Assembly (NCBI RefSeq): GCF_000382285.1
Contig: NZ_KB907933.1
Coordinates: 83,033 to 147,032 of the forward strand
From: Solimonas variicoloris DSM 15731
GTDB taxonomy: Bacteria; Pseudomonadota; Gammaproteobacteria; Nevskiales; Nevskiaceae
Direction of reading: 5' to 3'
Length of the DNA: 64,000 nt
The notes beneath the pieces are model-generated. The model was not told the DNA's origin, did not search any database, and worked only from the letters and a program-made list of their open reading frames with translations. The position numbers and the translations under genes were made by a program. Shown here piece by piece: positions 1 through 8,719 of this stretch; the first letter of the stretch is position 1, and each line of letters opens with the position of its first letter.

Positions 1-1
1 C

Positions 2-304
2 AAGGACATGTATATCAGCGGCGGTTTCAACTGCTATCCGGCCGAGATCGAGCGCATGCTCGTCGCCCATCCGGCGATCGCGCAGGCGGCGGTGATCGGC
101 GTGCCGGACGAGCGCCTCGGCGAAGTCGGCAAGGCCTACGTGGTGCTGCGCCCCGGCCAGACGCTCGACGCGCCGGCGCTGATCGCCTGGTGCCGCGAGC
201 AGATGGCCAACTACAAGGTGCCGCGCAGCGTTGCCGTCGTCGATGCGCTGCCGACCAACGCCGGCGGCAAGGTCATGAAGTTCCAGCTGCGTCAGCAGGC
301 CTGA
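2..304 (+). CDS. Acyl-CoA synthetase (AMP-binding enzyme), C-terminal fragment
   Basis: The 5' part lies outside the window; about 100 C-terminal residues are visible. They form the small mobile C-terminal domain of the ANL superfamily (AMP-binding_C). The hinge-proximal motif [13 protein letters not shown] is followed by [11 protein letters not shown], and the chain ends in [15 protein letters not shown], which carries the lysine that is catalytic for adenylation in this family. Such enzymes activate carboxylic acids to CoA thioesters. The neighbouring steroid/lipid oxidation genes suggest a fatty-acid or steroid side-chain substrate, but the substrate pocket is outside the window, so specificity is unknown. 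Confidence 0.9.
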   Translation, partial: KDMYISGGFNCYPAEIERMLVAHPAIAQAAVIGVPDERLGEVGKAYVVLRPGQTLDAPALIAWCREQMANYKVPRSVAVVDALPTNAGGKVMKFQLRQQA

Positions 305-314
305 GGCCGTCGCC

Positions 315-968
315 TCAGGCGCTGGCGCCGGCCGCCGGGCCGCCGTCGGCGCGGCGTTGCGTGTCGCGGTCGACGAGCGCGCGCAGCGCCTCGAACAGCG
401 GATGCGCCGCCATGTACTTGCGGCCGTAGCCGAGGTTGAACGCGTAATCGAAATCCGGCGGGTTGCGGCCCTGGTTGTGCTGGATCAGCGTCTCCAGCTT
501 GTCGAGCCCCTTCACCAGCCGCGCCTCGGGCGTGCGCGCGTGCTCGTAGTCGTCCCACAGCGCGAGGAACTCGGCGCGCAGCCCGGCGTCCAGCGGCGCC
601 AGCAGCGTTTCCAGGTCGGCGCGTTCGCGCGCCGACTTGTCGTGTGCCGGCGTCTGCGCGACGGCCGGGATGTCGCCGCCGATCGCCTCGCCGAGATCGT
701 GCACGACGCAAAGCTTGAGCAGGCGCGCGACGTCGACCGCGCCGAACTCGCGCTCGAAGACCATCGCCATCAGGCACAGCCGCCAGGTGTGCTCGGCCGT
801 GCTCTCGCGGCGACCGCCCGAGGTGTGCGCGCTGCGCAGCGTGTCCTTGAGCCGCTCGGCGCGCTGGATGAACGCGAGGCCGCCGCGCAAACGCTCGGCG
901 GATGGCTCGGCGCCCGGCGGTGGCAGGGGGCTGCAATCGGATGGCGTCATCGCGGGTTTTTGCATCAT
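315..968 (-). CDS. HD-domain hydrolase, YfbR/HDDC2-like
   Basis: 217-residue soluble protein of the HD metal-dependent phosphohydrolase superfamily. Visible ligands are H60 in AEHTWRL, the H90-D91 pair in VVHDLGE and D156 in KGLDKLETL, the order seen in HDDC2/YfbR proteins. Characterised relatives are 5'-deoxynucleotidases, so a nucleotide-monophosphate phosphatase is the most likely activity; substrate is inference. The gene is convergent with the acyl-CoA synthetase gene, 10 bp away. Two adjacent ATG codons open the frame and no strong Shine-Dalgarno sequence separates them. Confidence 0.82.
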   Translation of the reverse strand: MMQKPAMTPSDCSPLPPPGAEPSAERLRGGLAFIQRAERLKDTLRSAHTSGGRRESTAEHTWRLCLMAMVFEREFGAVDVARLLKLCVVHDLGEAIGGDIPAVAQTPAHDKSARERADLETLLAPLDAGLRAEFLALWDDYEHARTPEARLVKGLDKLETLIQHNQGRNPPDFDYAFNLGYGRKYMAAHPLFEALRALVDRDTQRRADGGPAAGASA

Positions 969-1115
969 GGGCGGAGCAGTGTAGGGCGCGGCCCGACTGC
1001 CGGCATCGGGAATTTCCCGACGCGCTCAGAGCAGACCCCGCCGCCGCATTGATCCGCGGCAAACCGTCGCGCGGCGGCGCGGCCGATACTCACCCCGTCT
1101 TTTCCGGAGCGAGCG

Positions 1116-1640
1116 ATGAATGCTTCACCCAACACCGTCACGACGCCGCTGCGGCGCCCCGCCCAAGCGATCGCGCCGCTGATCGCCTGGGGTCCGGAGC
1201 TGAGCGTCGGCATCGACGAGATCGACGCCCAGCACAAGCTGCTGATCGACCTGCTGAACAAGCTGCACGTCGCGATCCTCCAGCAGCACGGCCGCGCCGA
1301 ATCGATGAACGTGCTGCGCGATCTGATCGACTACACGCGCATCCACTTCGCCGTCGAGGAAAGCCTGATGCGCCTGCTGAACTATCCGGACTACGAAGCG
1401 CACAAGGCCAGCCACGAGCAGTTGCTCGAACAGGTGCTCGACCTGCAGCACCGCCTGATCGACGAAGGCCAGGGCATCACCTTCGAGCTGCTGCACTTCC
1501 TCAAGCGCTGGCTGTCCGTGCACATCATGGAAACCGACCGCCGCTACACGCCGTGCTTCGTGCAGCACGGCGTGCAGACGCGCTACGAGAAGCCTTCGCT
1601 GCTGCGCCGGCTCTGGTCGCGCGGCCACGCCCCGCGCTGA
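1116..1640 (+). CDS. Bacteriohemerythrin
   Basis: 174-residue four-helix hemerythrin with the full diiron ligand set visible: H40 (DAQHK), H77 and E81 (HFAVEE), H96 and H100 (HKASH), H136 and D141 (HIMETD). Single-domain bacterial hemerythrins bind O2 reversibly and serve O2 storage, sensing or delivery to oxygenases. It is longer than the usual ~135 residues because of a basic N-terminal leader and a basic C-terminal tail. A delivery role for the oxygenases further along this region is possible, but nothing in the sequence proves it. Confidence 0.9.
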   Translation: MNASPNTVTTPLRRPAQAIAPLIAWGPELSVGIDEIDAQHKLLIDLLNKLHVAILQQHGRAESMNVLRDLIDYTRIHFAVEESLMRLLNYPDYEAHKASHEQLLEQVLDLQHRLIDEGQGITFELLHFLKRWLSVHIMETDRRYTPCFVQHGVQTRYEKPSLLRRLWSRGHAPR

Positions 1641-1649
1641 GCGCGACGC

Positions 1650-2630
1650 CTACTGGGCGACCAGCTCGACGCGGCGGTTGCGGGCGCGTCCGTCCGCGTC
1701 GCCGTTGCCGGCGACCGGCGCGTACGCGGCCAGCCCCTTCGCCGCCAGGCGCGGAGCGGCGATGCCGCGCGCGAGCAGCGCGGCGACCACGGCCTCGGCG
1801 CGCTGCTGCGAGAGCTGCAGGTTGTGCGCCAGCGTGCCGCTGTTGTCGGTGTGGCCGACGACGTAGACCTTCATCTGCGGCGACGCCTTGAGGAATTTCT
1901 CGATCTCGGCGAGCGTCGCCTGCGAGGATGCATCGAGGCGGGCGCTGTCGTTGGCGAAGCGCAGGCCGTAGAGCGCGATGTGGCCCTGCTGCGCGATGCC
2001 CTGGCCGATCGCCCGCGCGTCGACGCTGACCTGCTGCGCGTCCATCGCCCGCGCCTCGACGGTCTGCAGCAGGATGCCGGCGCGGCGCCGCTCGTCCTGG
2101 CTGACCAGCAGCGAGACGTCGACGCGGCCGCCGGCGCGGTCGAGGCGGGCGCTCAGCGCCAGCACGTTGCCGTTGGCCGCGTAGAGCAGATCGTCCATCG
2201 CCGCATTGTCGCCCCGCATCGCGGCGGTGGCCGGCACCGCCAGCGCCCGCGAGAACTTGAAGCCGCCGCAGCGCTCGGCGAGGCATTCGAAGCGGATCTG
2301 GAAGCCGGCGCCGCGCAGCGCCTGCTCGAAGTTGCGCAGCACTTCCAGCGCCGACTTGCCGTCGGGCGCGGCGTAGGCGATGCGCGTCAGGCGCCCCTCG
2401 ACGCTTTCGCTGGCGGCGAAATGCTCGGCGCGCGCCTCGTCGTAGGCGCCGAGCGGCACGACCAGGCTCGCGTAGTCCTGCTGCTGGTAGCCGATCAGCA
2501 CCGAGCCCTGGAAGCGCGACACGATCGGACTGTCGCGCCCGCCCGGCACGTCGCGCACGGGCACGTCGGCAGCGACGGCGAGGACGGCCCAGCAGGCAGC
2601 GAAGACGAAGGCGCACAGGCGACGAAGCAT
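1650..2630 (-). CDS. OmpA-family protein with DUF4892-type N-terminal domain
   Basis: 326-residue exported protein. The start at MLRRLCAFVF is chosen because it begins a clean signal peptide ending near AVAA; the longer reading adds an unlikely basic leader. The middle part looks like the DUF4892 domain found in pseudomonad OmpA-like proteins. The C-terminal ~120 residues are an OmpA peptidoglycan-binding domain with VVGHTDNSG and the closing NRRVELV motif. It probably sits in the outer membrane or periplasm and tethers the envelope to peptidoglycan. Convergent with the hemerythrin gene. Confidence 0.82.
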   Translation of the reverse strand: MLRRLCAFVFAACWAVLAVAADVPVRDVPGGRDSPIVSRFQGSVLIGYQQQDYASLVVPLGAYDEARAEHFAASESVEGRLTRIAYAAPDGKSALEVLRNFEQALRGAGFQIRFECLAERCGGFKFSRALAVPATAAMRGDNAAMDDLLYAANGNVLALSARLDRAGGRVDVSLLVSQDERRRAGILLQTVEARAMDAQQVSVDARAIGQGIAQQGHIALYGLRFANDSARLDASSQATLAEIEKFLKASPQMKVYVVGHTDNSGTLAHNLQLSQQRAEAVVAALLARGIAAPRLAAKGLAAYAPVAGNGDADGRARNRRVELVAQ

Positions 2631-2749
2631 GGGGTTCACACAGGGCAGGAAATGATCGGTGCCGCGGACGCCGCGCCGGCCGCCCGCAATGACCGGCGCA
2701 GCATAGCGGCCGCGCGTGACCGCCCGTGTAACGCCGTGCAACGCGCCCT

Positions 2750-2767
2750 TCGCACGTTCGGATGAGG
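2750..2767 (+). promoter_or_regulatory. 18-bp dyad motif, copy 1
   Basis: TTCGCACGTTCGGATGAG lies 72 bp before the start codon of the first SDR gene. It matches copy 2 (7745-7762) at 16 of 18 positions. See the finding on the repeated dyad. Possible operator or activator site; unproven. Confidence 0.4.
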
Positions 2768-2839
2768 CTCGGCCGCCGGCGTTTCGGCAGGCTGCGGCTT
2801 CGCTGCCGAGCGCAGCACCCGCACCAGAGGAGAACGAAC

Positions 2840-3703
2840 ATGGGCAAACCGCTGCAGGGCGTCGTCGCCGTCGTCACCGGCAGTTCGCGCGGCGCCGGCA
2901 AGGGCATCGCGCTGGCGCTCGGCGCCGAAGGCGCGACCGTCTACGTCACCGGTCGCTCGCAGCACGAGGGCGACGCGGCGCTGCCGGGCACGATCGGCGG
3001 CACCGCCGCCGAGGTCAGCCGCGCCGGCGGCCACGGCATGGCTGTCGCCTGCGACCACAGCCGCGACGCCGACGTCCGCGCGCTGTTCGAGCGCGTGCGC
3101 AGCGAGCAGGGCAAGCTCGACATCCTCGTCAACAACGCGACCTTCCTGCACGACCAGCTGATCGAGAAAGGCGGGTTCTGGACCAAGCCGCTCGACCTCG
3201 TCGACATCCTCGACGTCGGCCTGCGCTCGGCCTACGTCGCCAGCTGGTACGCCGCGCCGCTGATGGTCGCGCAGAAGAATGGCCTGATCGCCTTCACGTC
3301 CTCGTTCGGCGCCAGCTGCTACATGCACGGCCCGGCCTACGGCGCGCAGAAGGTCGGCGTCGACAAGTTCGCCAAGGACATGGCGGTCGACCTCAAGCCG
3401 TACAACGTCGCCGCCGCGTCGATCTGGATGGGCATGCTGCGCACCGACCGCACGCGGCGTGTGATGGACGCCGATCCGCAGAAGTACGCGGGCTTCTGGG
3501 ACATCGCCGAGACGCCGGAATTCACCGGCCACGTCATCGGCGCGCTGTACCGCGATCCGAAGCGCGCCGAGAAATCCGGCCAGGTGCTGATCGGCGCCGA
3601 GCTGGCGCTGGAGTACGGCATCAGCGACGAAGGCCGCCAGCCACCGTCGCACCGGCCGATGCTCGGCGGGCCGCAGCAGGCGCATCCGGCGATCGTCGAA
3701 TAG
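2840..3703 (+). CDS. Short-chain dehydrogenase/reductase, DHRS1-like
   Basis: 287-residue classical SDR. The Rossmann glycine motif TGSSRGAGKG is at residues 13-22, LVNNAT near 97, the catalytic Ser in TSSFG (~154) and YGAQK (Y167, K171). Length and the long C-terminal part resemble the DHRS1 branch. ATG at 2840 is preceded by AGAGGAGAA, which settles the start against an upstream in-frame leader. Likely NAD(P)H-linked alcohol/ketone redox on a lipid or steroid intermediate; the substrate is not readable from sequence. Preceded by dyad copy 1. Confidence 0.85.
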   Translation: MGKPLQGVVAVVTGSSRGAGKGIALALGAEGATVYVTGRSQHEGDAALPGTIGGTAAEVSRAGGHGMAVACDHSRDADVRALFERVRSEQGKLDILVNNATFLHDQLIEKGGFWTKPLDLVDILDVGLRSAYVASWYAAPLMVAQKNGLIAFTSSFGASCYMHGPAYGAQKVGVDKFAKDMAVDLKPYNVAAASIWMGMLRTDRTRRVMDADPQKYAGFWDIAETPEFTGHVIGALYRDPKRAEKSGQVLIGAELALEYGISDEGRQPPSHRPMLGGPQQAHPAIVE

Positions 3704-3757
3704 CACGCGCGCCGCAGCACGCCGGCCGGTGGCGCAGCGCGGCGGCGCGCGCGGCGT

Positions 3758-4075
3758 TCAGGCCGCCGCCAGCGTCGGCACGAAGCCGCCGCGCCGCACG
3801 AAGCTGTGCACGTCCATGCCCTGCTCGACCAGCGGCGCCACGGCCGCGGCGAAGCGCGCGCCCTCGCCGAGGTCGAGATGGCGGCGCAGCGCCTCGCTCG
3901 ACTGCCAGTTCGAGTAAAGGAACCACAGCGCCGGATCGTCGGTGGACTGGTGGACGGCGAAGTCGACACAGCCCGGCTCGGTGCCGGCTACGGCGGCGAG
4001 TTCGGTCAGCAGGCGGCCGAGCAGCGCGCCGCGCGCCGGCTTGGCCACCACGAAAGCGAGGTGGGTCACGGTCAT
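3758..4075 (-). CDS. ABM-fold putative quinol monooxygenase
   Basis: About 105 residues, the usual size of the antibiotic biosynthesis monooxygenase (ABM) family of small cofactor-less dimeric ferredoxin-like proteins. Family features are PGCVDFAVHQSTDDP and FLYSNWQSSEALRRHL. The start at MTVTHLAFV is chosen because it follows a GGAG sequence and matches family length; the longer frame adds 38 residues of unlikely composition. Substrate unknown. Its place between SDR and envelope genes suggests an aromatic or quinone intermediate, but this is inference. Confidence 0.75.
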   Translation of the reverse strand: MTVTHLAFVVAKPARGALLGRLLTELAAVAGTEPGCVDFAVHQSTDDPALWFLYSNWQSSEALRRHLDLGEGARFAAAVAPLVEQGMDVHSFVRRGGFVPTLAAA

Positions 4076-4250
4076 GGGAAACTCCGTCGAGGGCATACAA
4101 CCGAAGGTGCCGCACCGCGCGACAGCGAGTACGACGGTTGCCATGCTAGGCGGCGCGGCGCGCGCGGCGAATACCCGGCCCTGCCGCATCCTTGCTCATT
4201 CCTGCAAAGCGCCCGGCGAATGAGCACGCGGGCGCCGAGCACGCGCACTT

Positions 4251-4970
4251 TCAGTCGGTGCGCCGGGCGAGCAGATCGAACTCGATCGCCAGAACGTCCT
4301 GCACCGTCAGCGCGCCGCCGAGGATCGAGAACGGCGCGATGCCGAAGTCGCTCTGGCGGATCGCCAGGCTGCCGCGCGCGCGCAACTGGCGCTCGTCGCG
4401 CTCGACGCGCAGCGGCACGGTCTGCGTGCGGCGCACGCCGTGCAGCGAGATCGCCACGTCGGCGACCAGCACCGGCCAGTCGCCATGCACGGCGAGCGAG
4501 CGGATCACGACCTGCGGATAGCGCGCCGCGTCGAGGCTCTTGAGCAGATTGCCGCGCGTGCCGTCGATGTCCTGCGCCGAGCGCGCCGACGCAAAGCTGC
4601 CGCCGGTCGCGGCGCGTTGCGCGGCATCGTCGATGCGCAGCGCGTCGAGCGAGAAGCGCAGCGCGAACTGCGCGGCGCCCGCCGCGGCGTCCGGCACGCG
4701 CACCACGCCTTCGAGCTGCGGCGCAGCCAGCACATGGTTGTGGCCGAAGCGCGCGGCGCGGCCGCCGCGGAACGCGTAGATCGCGACCTCGGAGGCGTCG
4801 GCATCGATGCGGTACAGCGCCGCGCCGTCGGCCGCCGGCGGCGCATAGGTTTCGGCGGCGCCCGGCGCCTCTGCCGGCTGCGGTGCCGGCGCGGCGCAGG
4901 CCGCCAGCAGCAGGGCGGCGCCGGCCAGCAGTGCCGGCGTGCGGCGGAACGGCGACGCGGGACGGCTCAT
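4251..4970 (-). CDS. YceI-family lipoprotein
   Basis: 239-residue lipoprotein: basic N-terminus, hydrophobic stretch, lipobox LLAAC with lipidated C25, then the YceI lipocalin-like beta-barrel (from ~50; YRIDADASEVAIYAFRGG to the end). YceI proteins bind long-chain isoprenoid or other amphiphilic lipids in the periplasm. The start overlaps the stop of the upstream small membrane-protein gene by 4 bp (ATGA), so the two are probably translationally coupled. A lipid-binding role fits the neighbouring lipid-uptake receptor. Confidence 0.85.
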   Translation of the reverse strand: MSRPASPFRRTPALLAGAALLLAACAAPAPQPAEAPGAAETYAPPAADGAALYRIDADASEVAIYAFRGGRAARFGHNHVLAAPQLEGVVRVPDAAAGAAQFALRFSLDALRIDDAAQRAATGGSFASARSAQDIDGTRGNLLKSLDAARYPQVVIRSLAVHGDWPVLVADVAISLHGVRRTQTVPLRVERDERQLRARGSLAIRQSDFGIAPFSILGGALTVQDVLAIEFDLLARRTD

Positions 4971-5179
4971 CGCGAGGGCCTGAACACGTAGAGCGACAGA
5001 CACAGCGCCGCGCCGAGCCCGTAGAGCAGCCAGGTGCGGTCGACGAAGTACGGATAGACGAGCAGCGCGACGCCGATCGTGATCGGCTCCCAGGCCATCA
5101 GCCGGCGCCCGTAACGGATCGCCGCCAGCCCGATCAGGCTGAACAGGATCATCGCGAACAGGGCGGCGGGCGTGGGCAT
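4967..5179 (-). CDS. Small two-TM inner-membrane protein
   Basis: 70 residues with two hydrophobic helices (MPTPAALFAMILFSLIGLAA and VALLVYPYFV..LLYGLGAAL) around a short RYGRR loop. It resembles small membrane proteins of unknown function known in xanthomonads and relatives that begin M-P/N-P-x-A-L. The ATG at 5179 is preferred for that reason over one 12 codons upstream. ATGA overlap with the YceI gene suggests a joint function. Confidence 0.65.
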   Translation of the reverse strand: MPTPAALFAMILFSLIGLAAIRYGRRLMAWEPITIGVALLVYPYFVDRTWLLYGLGAALCLSLYVFRPSR

Positions 5180-5222
5180 GGTGGCGCGGGCAAGGCGGCG
5201 GGTCGCGGCCATCATCGCACAG

Positions 5223-5255
5223 GCAAAAAAAAGCCCGCCAGTGGCGGGCCGGAGT
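5223..5255 (-). terminator. Rho-independent terminator of the TonB-receptor gene
   Basis: On the minus strand a GGCCCGCC / GGCGGGC stem with an ACT loop is followed by a run of eight T. It lies 15 bp beyond the stop of the receptor gene. Confidence 0.85.
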
Positions 5256-5269
5256 TGGGCAAGCGGATC

Positions 5270-7591
5270 TCACCAGCGCACGATGCCGGTCACGCCGAAG
5301 GTGCGCGGATCGTTGAAGTTGGCGACCGTGAGGCTGCTGAAGCCGGGACCGAAGTCGATGAAGTTGGTCGGCGCATCCTCGTCGGTGAGGTTGCGGCACC
5401 ACAGCGCCAGCTCGCCGCTGGCGCTGTCGCCGAGCTTCACGCCGCCGAGCGACACGCGCAGGTTGAGCAGGCTCGTCGCCGGCACTTCCGAATCGCCGGC
5501 GACCTGCTTGCTCGGGTCGGTCGGCCGCAGCTGGTAGGCGTAGGTGTAGAACGCGCCGGTGTACGAGTAGTCGAGCAGTGCGCGCAGCTCGCCGAGCTGC
5601 AGGCGCGCCAGACGCAGGTCGAGATAGACGTTCGCCGAGTGCTTCGGGGCATGCACGAAGGCGCGGTTGTCGGCGACGTCCTGGCCGGCGTCGATGAACT
5701 CGTCGTACTCCGGATGCAGGTACGCGTAGTTGAAGCCGAGCCGCGAGCCCGACCATAGCGCGACCTGGCCTTCGAGTTCGGCGCCGTAGATCGTCGCCTT
5801 GCCGGCGTTGCGCACGCTCGACGCCGCTGCGCCGGAGCCGAGGAAGATCGACTCCTGCAGATCGCGCGCCTTGTTGTAGTAGACGGCGGCGTTGAGCACG
5901 ACACGGCGATCCAGCCACATCGTCTTGGTGCCGAGCTCGAACGAGCGCTGCTTCTCCGGCTTGAACGGCGTCTTGGTTTCGCGCACGTTCTCGTCCGGGT
6001 CGGTGGCGTACGGATTGCTGTACTCGCCGTTGAAGCCGCCGCTCTTGAAGCCTTCGGCGTAGCGGAAGTACGCGTTCAGGTCCTGCGTGAACTGCCAGGC
6101 GACGCTCGCCATCGGCGTGGTCGCGTCGAAGGTCTTGGACGCGTTCGTCCCTTCCGGAATCAGGTAGACGTCGGGCGTGCCGAGGATGCCGAACGCGCGC
6201 GACAGTTCCTTCTTCTCGCTCGTGTAGCGCACGCCGGCGGTCAGCGTCAGCGGCTCGACCGGCTTGTAGTCGATCTGGCCGTAAGCCGAATACGCATGCG
6301 TCTTGGTGCTGTAGCGCGAATCGTAGTTGGCGGCGTGGCCGAAGAAGTGCTGCGGATTGTCGGTCTTGCCGTCGTCGCCGAAGTAGTAGAGGCCGGCGAC
6401 CCAGTTGATGCGGTCGCTGTTGCCGAGCCACTGCAGATCCTGCGAGAACTGGTGGTAGTCGGTGAAGCGCTGCGTGAAGGCGACGTCGTATGGCGAGCCG
6501 TCGAGATCGAGCGAGTCATCCCAGTCCATGGTGCGATAGCCGCTGATCGACTTGAGCTGGTTGTGCTCGTCGAGATCCCAGCTCAGCGTGAAGGCATGAC
6601 CCATGATGCGCGCCTTCTCGAACATCGGCGCGTTGAGGTCCGCGTGCTCGAGGCGCTCGCGCGAGGCGTACGACGGAACGCTCTCGAAGTAGCCGCCCGG
6701 CGCGAACGGATTGTCCGGATACCCCGGCGGGCTCGGGTTCGCGTTGATGGCGTACAGCTGGTCCCAGTTCGGCGTCTGGTCGACGATGCTGCGGTCGAAA
6801 CGGTACTGGCCGAGCAGCCCGGGCGCGAGATCCATGTCGACCGCCAGGCGCAGGCCGTTGCCGTTGCGGTCGTTGAGCTCGTCGGTCGAGCTGTCGTTGC
6901 TGGTGTGGACCCAGCCGGCACGCTGCTCCTGGCGGGCGGCGAGCGTGACGCTGAAGATGCCCATCTTCGGCAGGTCGACCGAGGCCTTCGTCGTCACCGC
7001 GTCGTAATTGCCGATCTCCAGGCTCGCCGTGCCGCCGAACTCGCCGGACGGACGCCGCGTCACCAGATTGATCGCACCGGCCAGCGTGTTGCGCCCGTAC
7101 AAGGTGCCCTGCGGGCCGCGCAGCACTTCGACGCGTTCGAGATCGACGACGTCGAACACCGAACCCTGGGCCTTGCCGATGTAGACGCCGTCGACGTAGA
7201 TGCCGACCGCCGGATCCCAGTAGATCGCCGGATTGATCTGCGACAGGCCGCGGATCGTGATCTGCGAGATCGTCGAGTTCGACGCGGTCTTGCTGATCTG
7301 CAGGCCCGGCGCGAGCGCCGACAGGTCGGTGACGTTCTGGATGCCGCGATCCTGGATCTGCTCGGCGCCGAGCGCGGTCACCGCGAGCGGCACTTCCTGC
7401 AGCTTCTCCTCGCGGCGCTGCGCGGTGACGACGATCTCGGCGATCTTGCCGTCGTCGGCGGCCGGCGCCGGATTCGCGGGGGATGGTGGAGGTGGGGCGG
7501 CCGTCTGCTGGGCCGGGCTTGAGAGGGTGACGAACAGCGGCAGCAGGGCCGCCGCAGCGCCGAGACGGCGCGGTCGATCGATACGGACCAT
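5270..7591 (-). CDS. TonB-dependent receptor
   Basis: 773-residue outer-membrane receptor. The start at MVRIDRPRRL follows GAGGAGAG and begins a signal peptide; the frame is open further upstream without a signal. After a proline-rich spacer, the plug domain begins at IAEIVVTAQRREE and includes VDGVYIGK, LERVEVLRGPQGTLYGRNT and GAINLVTRRPSGEF. The barrel ends in an aromatic C-terminal residue. This subfamily is expanded in bacteria that use large hydrophobic substrates rather than siderophores only. Its place in this cluster suggests steroid/lipid uptake. ExbD at the window end belongs to the machinery that would energise it. Confidence 0.9.
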   Translation of the reverse strand: MVRIDRPRRLGAAAALLPLFVTLSSPAQQTAAPPPPSPANPAPAADDGKIAEIVVTAQRREEKLQEVPLAVTALGAEQIQDRGIQNVTDLSALAPGLQISKTASNSTISQITIRGLSQINPAIYWDPAVGIYVDGVYIGKAQGSVFDVVDLERVEVLRGPQGTLYGRNTLAGAINLVTRRPSGEFGGTASLEIGNYDAVTTKASVDLPKMGIFSVTLAARQEQRAGWVHTSNDSSTDELNDRNGNGLRLAVDMDLAPGLLGQYRFDRSIVDQTPNWDQLYAINANPSPPGYPDNPFAPGGYFESVPSYASRERLEHADLNAPMFEKARIMGHAFTLSWDLDEHNQLKSISGYRTMDWDDSLDLDGSPYDVAFTQRFTDYHQFSQDLQWLGNSDRINWVAGLYYFGDDGKTDNPQHFFGHAANYDSRYSTKTHAYSAYGQIDYKPVEPLTLTAGVRYTSEKKELSRAFGILGTPDVYLIPEGTNASKTFDATTPMASVAWQFTQDLNAYFRYAEGFKSGGFNGEYSNPYATDPDENVRETKTPFKPEKQRSFELGTKTMWLDRRVVLNAAVYYNKARDLQESIFLGSGAAASSVRNAGKATIYGAELEGQVALWSGSRLGFNYAYLHPEYDEFIDAGQDVADNRAFVHAPKHSANVYLDLRLARLQLGELRALLDYSYTGAFYTYAYQLRPTDPSKQVAGDSEVPATSLLNLRVSLGGVKLGDSASGELALWCRNLTDEDAPTNFIDFGPGFSSLTVANFNDPRTFGVTGIVRW

Positions 7592-7744
7592 GACTCTCCT
7601 CGTGTGTGTCGTCGGCGCCAGCTGCGGACACTCCTGTCCACTGGCACCACCGCGCGCCGTTCGTTGCGGCAGCGCTGGCCGACGTATCGTCGACGCAACG
7701 CGCGGTCGCGGCCTTCGTCCGTAAGGGTTAGACCTCGCGCCGCG

Positions 7745-7762
7745 CTCGCACGTTCGGACGAG
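7745..7762 (+). promoter_or_regulatory. 18-bp dyad motif, copy 2
   Basis: CTCGCACGTTCGGACGAG has inverted CTCG/CGAG ends and sits 73 bp before the start codon of the SDR gene at 7836. It shares the TTCGGACGAG core with copy 3 (16126-16143). Confidence 0.45.
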
Positions 7763-7835
7763 GATGCGCGCCGCCCGGCGATGACACGATGCCGCATCGC
7801 GCCGCGTCGCGGCGCCGGCTGGAGTCGGCTTGCGC

Positions 7836-8669
7836 ATGACGCTTACCGGACGCGTCGTCCTGATCACCGGCGCTTCGCGCGGCATCGGCCGTGCGATCGC
7901 CTTTCGGCTCGCCGCGCATGGCGCGGCCATCGTCGCCAGCAGCAGCGCACGTTCCACCGACGGCCTCGCCGAAACCGTCGCAGCGATCGTCGCCGCCGGC
8001 GGCCGCGCCGAGGCGTTGTGCTGCGATCTCGCCAGCTCCGGCGAGCGCGACGGACTCGTGGCGCGCGCGTCGGCTGCGTTCGGGCCGATCGACATCCTCG
8101 TCAACAATGCCGCGGCGATTCCGGCCTACGCGCCGCCGAGCCGCATCGATCTCGCCGCGCGCCTCGCCGGTTTCGCCGTCAACTTCGACGCGCCGGTCGA
8201 CCTGATCCAGCAGGCGCTGCCGGCGATGCGCGAGCGCCGCTGGGGGCGCATCGTCAACCTCAGCAGCGAGATGGCACGGCAGCCGCCGATCCCGTATCCC
8301 GGGCCCGCGAGGCTCGTGCATGCGCTGACGCTGTACGGCGCCAGCAAGGCGGCGCTGGAGCGCTACACGCTCGGGCTGGCCGCCGAGCTGCACGGCAGCG
8401 GCGTGCACGTCAACGCCCTGGCGCCGTACAAGATCGCCCTCACCTCGGGCGCGACGGACACCGCGCGCCAGCTCGGCGCGCAGCATCCGGACTGGCTCGA
8501 AGCGCCGGAGCTGATGGCCGAAGCCGCCTATCAATTGATCAGCAGCCCGCTCACCGGGCTCTGCATCTGCAGCCGCGCGCTGCTGCAGATGCTGCAGGCG
8601 CCGCTGCACGCGCTCGACGGCCGCACCGTGATCGGCGACGCCGGCACGCTCGCCGCCGTGCCGTCCTGA
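7836..8669 (+). CDS. Short-chain dehydrogenase/reductase
   Basis: 277-residue SDR: TGASRGIG at 11-18, DILVNNAA at 86-93, NLSSE (S143/S144), YGASK (Y167, K171). The spacing between the serine and the tyrosine is slightly enlarged. ATG at 7836 is used rather than an in-frame TTG two codons upstream because GGAG at 7821-7824 fits it better. The cofactor-binding end of beta-2 (ASSSA) has no acidic residue, which hints at NADP; substrate unknown. Divergent from the TonB receptor. Confidence 0.85.
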   Translation: MTLTGRVVLITGASRGIGRAIAFRLAAHGAAIVASSSARSTDGLAETVAAIVAAGGRAEALCCDLASSGERDGLVARASAAFGPIDILVNNAAAIPAYAPPSRIDLAARLAGFAVNFDAPVDLIQQALPAMRERRWGRIVNLSSEMARQPPIPYPGPARLVHALTLYGASKAALERYTLGLAAELHGSGVHVNALAPYKIALTSGATDTARQLGAQHPDWLEAPELMAEAAYQLISSPLTGLCICSRALLQMLQAPLHALDGRTVIGDAGTLAAVPS

Positions 8670-8719
8670 ACGCACCGCCGCCGATCGCGAATACACCCAC
8701 ATCACACGAGGAGAAACGC

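Noticed and set aside
4251..6431. Single long frame running from the YceI gene into the TonB-receptor region
   Set aside because: A clear lipoprotein start with ATGA overlap is at 4970; the rest is antisense-frame shadow of the receptor gene.
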